Source: Nostoc linckia NIES-25 (GTDB lineage Bacteria; Cyanobacteriota; Cyanobacteriia; Cyanobacteriales; Nostocaceae). From it: a stretch of 64,000 nt of DNA. The stretch lies in contig NZ_AP018223.1 in NCBI RefSeq assembly GCF_002368035.1, positions 443,016 to 507,015 on the forward strand, written 5' to 3'. Both the position numbers and the translations under genes were made by a program. Positions within the stretch are counted from its first letter, which is position 1, and every line of letters starts with the position of its first letter. This document shows positions 7,690 to 14,938 of the stretch, in pieces. The notes beneath the pieces were generated by a model that searched no databases, was not told the DNA's origin, and was given only the letters and a program-made list of their open reading frames with translations.

Positions 7690-8406
7690 TTAATCAGTTG
7701 TTGCTGTAGTCAATCCCAACTTTTTATCTAAAAAATCTACTTCTAAGGTATTACCGTTATCGCGTAACCAGTTTTTTGCAACTTGATAGTTAGGAACTTG
7801 AACGGCAACTATATTCCAAAATCTAGGGGTGTGATTACTTTCTAAAAGATGGGCTAATTCATGCACAATTAAGTAATCAATTACAAAAACTGGAGCTTTC
7901 ATAATCCTCCAGTTAAAGTTTAAATTATTATTAGGTGTACAACTGCCCCATCGGTATTTTAAATCAGCAACGAGTATTTTATTAAATTGCACGCCCAAGG
8001 ATTCAGCAAAGTCTTTGACTTTTGGGGGAAGTTTAATATATGCGCGTTTGGTGTACCAATCGCGGAATAATTGAAAAGCAGTTTCTCGATGACAGCGTGA
8101 TATCAAAAAGCGAGAGTGAAAGCGCACGTTAGGAACTCGGTCATCGGTGATTTCTAAGCGGTAATTTTTACCTAGATATAACAAAGTTTCGCCAGATACA
8201 AATTCTTTGTAGGTGGTTTTATCTGGGTATTTTTGGTTATGGTTGAGTTTTTCATAAAGCCAGAGTTTCTTAGATTCAACCGCTTGGTGAATCTTCTCTT
8301 CAGATAGCCCTATAGGGGCGCGAACTAGTATTGTTTTATCTCGTTCTACTGAAAGGGTAACGCTTTTACGTTGAGGCGAATAAATAATATGATAATCTAG
8401 CTTCAT
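7690..8406 (-). CDS. YgjP-type (M48/SprT-like) zinc metallopeptidase of the hsd locus
   Basis: A 238-residue protein of the YgjP/DUF45 family. The gluzincin motif HELAH is at 182-186, with a following H192 in NHTPRFW as probable third zinc ligand. The conserved YRWGSC stretch is at 151-156. The start lies three bases after the hsdR stop, so it is co-transcribed as the last gene of the type I restriction-modification operon. Such peptidases are frequent companions of hsdR. Whether it regulates the restriction enzyme by proteolysis is not known and is only suggested by position. Confidence 0.88.
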   Translation of the reverse strand: MKLDYHIIYSPQRKSVTLSVERDKTILVRAPIGLSEEKIHQAVESKKLWLYEKLNHNQKYPDKTTYKEFVSGETLLYLGKNYRLEITDDRVPNVRFHSRFLISRCHRETAFQLFRDWYTKRAYIKLPPKVKDFAESLGVQFNKILVADLKYRWGSCTPNNNLNFNWRIMKAPVFVIDYLIVHELAHLLESNHTPRFWNIVAVQVPNYQVAKNWLRDNGNTLEVDFLDKKLGLTTATTD

Positions 8407-8409
8407 TGG

Positions 8410-11400
8410 TTATTCTCTACTCAACTTAGCATGGTTTTCTTTTGACCATTCTAGCAGACGCGAGATCAGTTCTTTCCTTTGTTGAACAATATTAGGATAG
8501 GAAACAAAATCAGGAGAAAGAAACAGTTTTTGTAATTCTTCTTTCAGTCGGTTTTGTGCCGGGATTGAAGCCCAAAATCCAGCAGTTTGAACTTCTCGCT
8601 TAATCAAATTGAAGGTATGTAAAGTTAAGTTGACATTTTGGCTAATTTCATCTTCATTAAGTTCGCGGTTCTCAAATAGTTGGGCTTTAAAAATACGAAA
8701 AATTGGCATTTGAGTTTTCCGATTTAGCCCATAAGTGTTTTCCTGTTCCTTTGTTTTAATCTCTTTTCTCAGTTTTTCTACTTCTTCATATATGCGTTCC
8801 CAATTATCTTGGAATTCTGTTAATATTTGTTCTAGCCTTTCCGAGAAGGAAAGGAATAATTCTGGATCTTCGTTAAAATTTAAGTTGACATAATTCCTAA
8901 TGGCGTGTTCGACTGTGGCGGCTTTAGTTTTTGTGCGGGTGTGGCTGTTGACAAAGGTTTCAAAGTTATCATCTAAAAGATAAATTGGGGCAATTTTCTG
9001 CTCAATGCCGTGAGATTTAAGAAATTCATCTGCTATATTACGCAATTTTTCAGGTATGCCTTTAAGACTAAAACGCGCATAGCCAAAGTGTTTATAAGCT
9101 AGGCTATTAATCGCAATAAAATTTTTGTAATCTTGCCAGTAATCTAGGGCTTCTTTACGTGGCATAACTACATTAAAGGCTTTAGTTAGTTTTTTAAAGG
9201 CGAGAATATAAGCAAAGCGGATATCTTCATCATAGAATAAATCATAGAAGGCATCGGCATCAGAAAAATCTGTTAAGTTGTATTGTTCTAAAAATTCCCA
9301 GATTTCTCGGTGTGCTGAGATTAAATCATTAATTTCTTGTTGTTCGTCGCGGATTTGGCTAATGATTTCTTGTTGTTCTTTATCTTGATAAGTATCTAAA
9401 GCTTTTTTGAGATGATGTCCAATGCCAACATAATCTACGACAAAACCTTTATCTTTGTGTTCTTCTCCTACTCTATTGACGCGGGCGATCGCTTGTAATA
9501 AATTATGATCGCGAATCACTCTATCTAGATACAAAACTTGCTCGATGGGAGCATCAAAACCCACCAATAGCATATTATTGACGATAATTATCCCGACTTT
9601 GCCATTGATGGATGTATTGCCGGCTGTTTCAGTTGCATCAAAGGATAATTTAAAGCGTTGAATGCTGGTAGTGTGATAATTAGGATTCGTGTAAGCTTTA
9701 ATATGAGGCAAATCGTTATTATTCCCAGAAATAACTACAGCCGTTTCTAATTCTCGCAGTCTGGCTATATTGATATTCAGGGGATTGTTGACTTCTAACT
9801 CTGCGATCTTAGCTTGAATGGCTGCATCTAAACATTGTTTATATCTCCAAGCTGCTTCTCTGGATGTGGCGACGACTTGGGCTTTAAATCCTCCAGAAAA
9901 GACATATTCAATATAATGATCTACCATATCACGGGCTTTTGCGGCGATGATGGGCATGGCTTCTAAATAAGCGTCACGAGTTCCATAACCCAAAATTTGC
10001 AAGCGTTCGTTTAAATTATATTCACTGAAAACATCGCTAAACTTAGCATCCATTGCGGCTTTATCGCTAATTTCGGCGTTGTGGGTACGTCCTTCGTAAA
10101 CAATTTCTAAGGTTGTTCCGTCTGCAATCGACTCCTTCATGGTGTATTTGTCGATATAGTCGCCAAAGGTTTCTTCGGTTTTATCTATGGGAGTTCCTGT
10201 ATAGGCGATTCTGGTAGCATTGGGTAAAGCACGGTCTAAATTTGTCCCCAGTTGGGTATATTGGGAACGGTGCGCTTCATCAATCATCAGCAAAACATTT
10301 GGACTTTCGTTTAATTTGGGGAAAATTATCTCTAAGTCTTTTTCTTGGAATTTTTGGATCATTGCCATGACAATATCGGGCGTATCATTGGCGAGTAATT
10401 CATGTAAACTTTTATTAGGTTCGTCTGGTTTGGGTTTTATCCATTCGGCTAATTTGATATTTTGCCCAATTCCTTGACTTGTCCCTTGTAATTGGTCTTG
10501 TAGTTGAGTTCTATCGGTAATAAAAACTATTTTCCAACTACTTAGTTGGGTATGTTTTCGCATTTCTCGCACCATAAACAGCATGGTTAAAGATTTGCCT
10601 GAACCTTGGGTATGCCAAATAATTCCACTGCGTTGTTTGCGATTGTTTCCGGTAATTAAGCGTTCAACGGCTAGTTTGACAGCACGGAATTGTTGGTATC
10701 TGGCAACAATTTTGATGGTTTCGCCTTTGTCATTGGTGCTAAATATGGTAAAAATTTGAATAATGCTTAAAATGTTTTCTGGGTAACACATCCCTGCAAC
10801 CAATCTTTGTTGGTCGTTGGGGGATGTACCTTCTTTAATTTGAATATCACTTAATTTAAAAGGATGGGGATCTATCCAGCGATAAAAGCGTTTTTCGCTG
10901 TGGGTGGTAATTGTGCCGAATTTCGCTTCTTGTCGGCAAGTGGTGATAATAAACTGATTATAATAAAATAGTTCTTGGTTGCCTTCCGATGTTTCGCCGC
11001 GTTGTTGACTATAGCGCATTAATTGGTCAATGGCTTCGGGAATGGCATCTTTAACTTTTGGTGATTTACATTCAATAACTACGACGGGAAGACCGTTAAT
11101 AAATAAGGTGATATCAGGAATAATATGATTGTCTGTGCCTGGAATGCGGACTTTAAATTGAGAGATGGCAATAAAGGAGTTATTTTGTAAAAAAGTTTCC
11201 GGGTTAAAGTCAATATAGCGAACGGTGGGGCTTTGTTCTTGGGTATTGTGGTTAATGGAGACGCTGGTATTTTCTAGGAGGAGGTTGAGAATATATCGAT
11301 TATTTTCGATTAAGGTGCTTCTGGGAAAGGTGGTAATTTTTTGGACGACTTCGTTTATTTGTTCGTCTCGCAGGAATGGGTTAATTTTTTGTAAGGCTTG

Positions 11401-11586
11401 TTGGAGTTGGGGTAAAAGGATAACTTCGCTGAAGTTATTACGGTAGCTATCGCTGGGTTTTTGTTGGTGCATCTCTAGGCGGATGACTGTCCAGCCTAAG
11501 CTTTCTAGTTGATTTAATAAGGGTTCTTCAACGTGGTTTTTTTCATCCAGTTCGAGGTTCTCTCTTTGGCTTTTGGATGCACTCAT
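8410..11586 (-). CDS. hsdR: type I restriction enzyme R subunit (HsdR)
   Basis: The motor and nuclease subunit, about 1,058 residues. The N-terminal nuclease shows D158 (IIPD), E172 and K174 (VVIECKS). The superfamily 2 translocase has Walker A HTQGSGKS at 325-332, DEAH at 436-439, and a later ARVNR helicase motif VI. The C-terminal helical region is for HsdM/HsdS docking. I start at ATG 11586 (MSASKSQREN) because the longer open frame up to 11712 is translation through a MITE. A copy of this start overlaps the hsdS stop at 12534, showing the ancestral junction. With hsdM and hsdS it forms a complete restriction complex. Confidence 0.95.
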   Translation of the reverse strand: MSASKSQRENLELDEKNHVEEPLLNQLESLGWTVIRLEMHQQKPSDSYRNNFSEVILLPQLQQALQKINPFLRDEQINEVVQKITTFPRSTLIENNRYILNLLLENTSVSINHNTQEQSPTVRYIDFNPETFLQNNSFIAISQFKVRIPGTDNHIIPDITLFINGLPVVVIECKSPKVKDAIPEAIDQLMRYSQQRGETSEGNQELFYYNQFIITTCRQEAKFGTITTHSEKRFYRWIDPHPFKLSDIQIKEGTSPNDQQRLVAGMCYPENILSIIQIFTIFSTNDKGETIKIVARYQQFRAVKLAVERLITGNNRKQRSGIIWHTQGSGKSLTMLFMVREMRKHTQLSSWKIVFITDRTQLQDQLQGTSQGIGQNIKLAEWIKPKPDEPNKSLHELLANDTPDIVMAMIQKFQEKDLEIIFPKLNESPNVLLMIDEAHRSQYTQLGTNLDRALPNATRIAYTGTPIDKTEETFGDYIDKYTMKESIADGTTLEIVYEGRTHNAEISDKAAMDAKFSDVFSEYNLNERLQILGYGTRDAYLEAMPIIAAKARDMVDHYIEYVFSGGFKAQVVATSREAAWRYKQCLDAAIQAKIAELEVNNPLNINIARLRELETAVVISGNNNDLPHIKAYTNPNYHTTSIQRFKLSFDATETAGNTSINGKVGIIIVNNMLLVGFDAPIEQVLYLDRVIRDHNLLQAIARVNRVGEEHKDKGFVVDYVGIGHHLKKALDTYQDKEQQEIISQIRDEQQEINDLISAHREIWEFLEQYNLTDFSDADAFYDLFYDEDIRFAYILAFKKLTKAFNVVMPRKEALDYWQDYKNFIAINSLAYKHFGYARFSLKGIPEKLRNIADEFLKSHGIEQKIAPIYLLDDNFETFVNSHTRTKTKAATVEHAIRNYVNLNFNEDPELFLSFSERLEQILTEFQDNWERIYEEVEKLRKEIKTKEQENTYGLNRKTQMPIFRIFKAQLFENRELNEDEISQNVNLTLHTFNLIKREVQTAGFWASIPAQNRLKEELQKLFLSPDFVSYPNIVQQRKELISRLLEWSKENHAKLSRE

Positions 11587-11618
11587 GGTTGGTTTGTTAG
11601 TTAAGGAGAGTTGGTTAA

Positions 11619-11741
11619 GGGACTTCCAGATAAAAAAATACTCAACTACTTCTTGTGGGGTGGGCGTCTCGCCCGCCCTTGTATATGGGCGGGCAAGATG
11701 CCCACCCCACAAGATTGGGTAATTTATTTGTTGGAGTTCCC
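11619..11741. mobile_element. MITE-like element A (123 bp, TA-flanked)
   Basis: The left end GGGACTTCCA and right end TGGAGTTCCC are inverted and bounded by TA on both sides, as for Tc1/IS630-type insertions. The core is the hairpin CTTGTGGGGTGGGCGTCTCG paired with its complement ending CCCACCCCACAAG. A sister copy of the same length is at 31898-32020, and the termini resemble those of 22104-22236. It separates hsdR from the PIN-domain gene and supplies the last codons and stop of that gene. Confidence 0.8.
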
Positions 11742-12146
11742 TAATTCTTCAATTAATTGGTCAGGAGTAAGAATTCGCGGTGCAACAACGGGGAAATCTT
11801 GAGGATTACGGGTAATAATCGCATCTAATTGATTTACTATCGCAGTAGAGTATTGAATGGCATCTTCAAAATCCTTAAAGTTGGTTGTGAAAGCCATTGT
11901 AATTACAGCCTGATTTACTGTAGCAATTTGACAAAAGGTAGCTATTTCTTGCAAAAACTCAATAGCTAAATCTCGACCCTTCTGTTTACGGATAAGATAG
12001 TAAAGGTCACTAATGGTTGATGCTGAAATGTAGCCTTCTATTTGTCCCTGTTCAACAAATAATAAAACTGTCTCGCTATTAGTGAAAAAAGGCTGTCGTT
12101 CTAGGGCAATATCTATAATTATGTTTGTGTCAAGCAAGACTTTCAC
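11724..12146 (-). CDS. PIN-domain (VapC-like) toxin
   Basis: A 140-residue PIN-domain ribonuclease of the VapC type, expected to cut RNA in a Mg-dependent way. Acidic residues stand at D6 (LLDTN), D47 (ISDLYY), D95 (FEDA) and D108 (LDAII), followed by TRNPQDF. It overlaps its upstream partner by 4 bp (ATGA). The final residues GNSNK and the stop lie inside MITE A, so the C-terminus has been rewritten by the insertion. It sits inside the hsd operon on the same strand, where it may act as an addiction module. Confidence 0.88.
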   Translation of the reverse strand: MKVLLDTNIIIDIALERQPFFTNSETVLLFVEQGQIEGYISASTISDLYYLIRKQKGRDLAIEFLQEIATFCQIATVNQAVITMAFTTNFKDFEDAIQYSTAIVNQLDAIITRNPQDFPVVAPRILTPDQLIEELGNSNK

Positions 12147-12439
12147 AGATTATGTTTTTCCTTCAAATATTCCCATTTAGCTTGATCTGGATCAAAATCA
12201 GGTGGTGCGGGTTGGGTTTTTTCAAACCAGTTTTGTAAAGCCTTAATTTTAGTTCGTCTTCTAGGTGTTTCTGGTGCTGTTTCACTTGCTACGGTTGTGG
12301 TATTATCAAGCGTATCCGTAGCTTGCCAAACTACAATTTCTACATCTCCGGGGGGTAAATTCAGGGGTTCGGTAATTAGCAATTTACCAGATGGATCAAT
12401 TTTGCCTTTGAGTTTGTATGCTTGCATGATATTTTTCAT
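12143..12439 (-). CDS. probable antitoxin partner of the PIN toxin
   Basis: A 98-residue protein just upstream of and overlapping the PIN gene by 4 bp, the usual order for antitoxin-toxin pairs. The N-terminal half (AYKLKGKIDPSGKLLI, then LPPGDVEIVVW) looks like a small beta-barrel or AbrB-like DNA-binding fold. The C-terminal half is a Pro/Thr linker and a helix (KIKALQNWFEK) that could wrap the toxin. I recognise this as a common cyanobacterial partner of PIN genes but not as a named family. An internal start at 12427 (MQAYKL) is possible. Confidence 0.7.
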   Translation of the reverse strand: MKNIMQAYKLKGKIDPSGKLLITEPLNLPPGDVEIVVWQATDTLDNTTTVASETAPETPRRRTKIKALQNWFEKTQPAPPDFDPDQAKWEYLKEKHNL

Positions 12440-12456
12440 TAGACTCTATTTTTATA

Positions 12457-12534
12457 TTATCTCGCGTTAGGTTCGTCAACGTGATTTTTTTCATCTAGTC
12501 GGAGGTTTTCTCTTTGGTTTTTGGATGCACTCAT
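12457..12534 (-). pseudogene. duplicated 5' end of hsdR
   Basis: A 25-codon frame, starting MSASKNQREN and continuing to KNHVDEP before TAA, nearly copies the true hsdR start at 11586 (MSASKSQREN ... KNHVEEP). Its ATG overlaps the hsdS TGA (ATGA, 12531-12534), the coupling typical of hsd operons. This is therefore where hsdR originally began. The toxin-antitoxin pair and MITE now sit between this stub and the working hsdR. Confidence 0.85.
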
Positions 12535-13856
12535 GGTTCGTTTGTTAATAAGGGTTTGACGGAGGTTTTTCCGGTTAGGAGGTCTTGCATTAAGCCGGTT
12601 TTGATTTTTTTAAGTTTGTTTAATTTTTTCAATTCAGATTTAAGCAATGTTTCATGTGATGAAATAATTTTAATAATCCTTTTTTGTTCATCTATACCTG
12701 GTCTAATAACTAAAAGATTTTTCATTTCTTTAACATTAAAATGCTGTTGAGCTAATCCACCTTGATTTTTTAATACTTGTTCTTTACCCCAATGTGAATT
12801 TATCCATAAAACTAAGTATTGTGGTAAAATTCTCGAACTAGGTTTAGAGATAATTACATCAATACAATTTGCACCATCGAACTCTTTTGTTACAACGGCT
12901 GAAGTTCCAGGATAGCCTGTTCTGACTGTTAAGACATACCCTTCTCTAATAATACTTTTTGAAAGTAGCTGATTTGACCGTTCACTAATAAATACTAATT
13001 CATTACTATTAATTTCATTTTCGCCAATGTTTGCAGATCGTAGAGCAGGAATACCAAACTCACAATAATATTTACTAGGTTGAATAACAATGCCTACAGA
13101 AATATTTAGACATAAAGAATCTGCACAATCACAAATCCAGTCTTTTTCATCGGGAATCATCCCTAAAGGCGATCGCTTAAATTTATGAGTTTTTGGATCG
13201 CGCAGTTGACCATGTTCATCTATCCCACGAGTCAGGAGGTCTTGCATTAACCCGGTTTTGACTCTTTTGTACTTGGCGATGAGGGTTTCTGTTTGTGCGA
13301 TCGCTTTATCTACTGTGTCTAATATTTTCGCTATTTGCTGCTGTTCTGGAATAGGAGGTAATAGTATAGGCGTTGAAGCAACAATATCTGTATTAAGATT
13401 GGCTTGTGTTCCAGTTTGTCCATAACCTCTAAAGTTAGGTTTCCAGTAACATAAAAAATAATAGAGAAAATTAGTATCTAAATTTTTATCATACTCATCA
13501 AAAAGTACAAAACCATCATGAATACAAACATTAAATTCAACTATTGCTGGTTCTCCAATAGTTGCACAGATGCTCATTATTAATTGTCCTGGTTTTACCG
13601 AAACACTTTGAGTAATACCTTTTGGTGATAAATACTGTTCTGTAGAACGAAGACGACCATTTGAACGAGTAACATCAATTATTCTTACCCATCCATAACC
13701 TTCATTAGCAAACCATTGAGGGCTATCAATAGGTCTAGGACTTGCGCCTCTTCTAATTTTTGCAATTTTTCCTAATGTCGTTATTCTCCATTCTTCTGAA
13801 AGTTCGCCGTCAAGCCAATTTTTTAACCCCGGATTATTATTCAATTGATTAACCAC
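12531..13856 (-). CDS. hsdS: type I restriction-modification specificity subunit (HsdS)
   Basis: A 441-residue DNA-recognition subunit with two target recognition domains (about 15-160 and 230-385), each followed by a conserved spacer helix. The two spacers end in similar KTGLMQDLLT motifs (about 202-211 and near 425), and the first contains IPEQQQIAKILD. It determines which bipartite DNA site is methylated or restricted by the HsdM/HsdR complex. The sequence recognised cannot be read from protein alone. It is transcribed after hsdM and the Uma2 gene, and its stop overlaps the relic hsdR start. Confidence 0.94.
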   Translation of the reverse strand: MVNQLNNNPGLKNWLDGELSEEWRITTLGKIAKIRRGASPRPIDSPQWFANEGYGWVRIIDVTRSNGRLRSTEQYLSPKGITQSVSVKPGQLIMSICATIGEPAIVEFNVCIHDGFVLFDEYDKNLDTNFLYYFLCYWKPNFRGYGQTGTQANLNTDIVASTPILLPPIPEQQQIAKILDTVDKAIAQTETLIAKYKRVKTGLMQDLLTRGIDEHGQLRDPKTHKFKRSPLGMIPDEKDWICDCADSLCLNISVGIVIQPSKYYCEFGIPALRSANIGENEINSNELVFISERSNQLLSKSIIREGYVLTVRTGYPGTSAVVTKEFDGANCIDVIISKPSSRILPQYLVLWINSHWGKEQVLKNQGGLAQQHFNVKEMKNLLVIRPGIDEQKRIIKIISSHETLLKSELKKLNKLKKIKTGLMQDLLTGKTSVKPLLTNEP

Positions 13857-13887
13857 TACTAACCCTATAAAAAATTAAATATACTTT

Positions 13888-13960
13888 GTAGGTTGGGTTG
13901 AGGAACGAAACCCAACAAAACATGAAAATGTTGGTTTTCACTGCGTTCTACCCAACCTAC
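13888..13960. repeat. GTAGGTTGGGTT palindromic repeat
   Basis: A dispersed palindromic repeat with outer arms GTAGGTTGGGT and ACCCAACCTAC and inner CCCAAC arms. A fragment of the family (AGGTTGGGTTGACC ... AACCCAACGTTCC) recurs at 60362-60396. It lies between hsdS and the Uma2 gene. Confidence 0.75.
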
Positions 13961-13991
13961 AGTCTAAAATCATAGCCAATGCTTATATTTA

Positions 13992-14612
13992 CTAGATAGT
14001 AACAGTACCACCAGCACTTAAAACTTGTTTTGCTGTTAATTGTAAATCTGGAAACAGAGAGGAAACAAGTTGAGCATCATCTTGAAATAACTGCTTTTGA
14101 TACTCATCTTCTATTAACTTACAAATAGTAATCGTTGGCTGCTTAGTTTTGCCAATATATTCTCTACCACCTAGCCCCAAATAATCTATAATCCAATATT
14201 CAGGTACACCGAGTAAAGCATAATCTTCAACTTTACGAGCGTAATCATTTTGCCAGTTGGTACTAACAACTTCCGCAATTAGTTTAATTGATTTCCCTGA
14301 TGTGATTACAGGTTCTTGTTGCCATAACGGTTCATTAATTAGTTGTGTTTGATCGAGTACAATCACATCGGGGCGAAAAGCCGTACTTGTTCCCAATAGT
14401 TTAATCAAACAGCGATGGGGTGTAAAGTATGGTAAATTATGGCGATCTATTTCTACATTCAGTTTTCGACTCGTAAAAGATGATACTTGTTCATGGGGGC
14501 CTGTTGGTTCCATCTCGATTAATTCCCCATCAATTAGTTCATAATTATTGTTGTCACCATATTGAGTAATAAACTCATTAACATTGATTAGTTTTGGTGC
14601 TGACTGTACCAT
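13992..14612 (-). CDS. Uma2-family (DUF820) protein in the hsd locus
   Basis: A 206-residue Uma2 protein, only distantly similar to the one at 1951-2589. It contains FRPDVIVLD and KLIAEVVSTNW (probable acidic metal-binding positions), then the YALLGVPEYWIID signature. Here the lysine-bearing segment YARKVEDYALLG is kept, unlike in the other copy, so nuclease activity is more plausible. It is placed between hsdM and hsdS on the same strand, which separates the modification genes; whether it belongs to the system or is a later insertion is unclear. Confidence 0.85.
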   Translation of the reverse strand: MVQSAPKLINVNEFITQYGDNNNYELIDGELIEMEPTGPHEQVSSFTSRKLNVEIDRHNLPYFTPHRCLIKLLGTSTAFRPDVIVLDQTQLINEPLWQQEPVITSGKSIKLIAEVVSTNWQNDYARKVEDYALLGVPEYWIIDYLGLGGREYIGKTKQPTITICKLIEDEYQKQLFQDDAQLVSSLFPDLQLTAKQVLSAGGTVTI

Positions 14613-14723
14613 GATGATTTTTCCTCATTATTGATGTATCAAATGTTTTTACCCCTCTTAACCCTCCCCGTATGTATTGGCTACGGTGTAGATACAAGTT
14701 ATCGAATCACTACCAGTTCTTGA

Positions 14724-14907
14724 ATTACCCCACCCTAACCCTCCCCTTGTAAAGGGGAGGGAACCGGATTTTTCTTGTTTCCCCCCTTTACAAGGGGGGA
14801 TTAAGGGGGGTAATTTGATTTGTGTGTACACCGCAGCCTTGTAAAAGGGAGGGAACCAGATTTTTCTTGTTTCCCCCCTTTACAAGGGGGGACTAAGGGG
14901 GGTAATT
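14724..14907. repeat. two tandem copies of a CCCCACCCTAACCCTCCCC hairpin repeat
   Basis: Copy one (14724-14816) and partial copy two (14837-14907) share AAAGGGGAGGGAACC-like and TTTCCCCCCTTTACAAGG segments that fold on themselves. A third copy is at 35226-35315; shared TTGATGTATCAAAT sequence also precedes it. This fills most of the hsdM-Uma2 gap (14613-14938), which holds no gene. Confidence 0.8.
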
Positions 14908-14938
14908 CGACTTTCAAATAACCGCTTAACTATATCTC

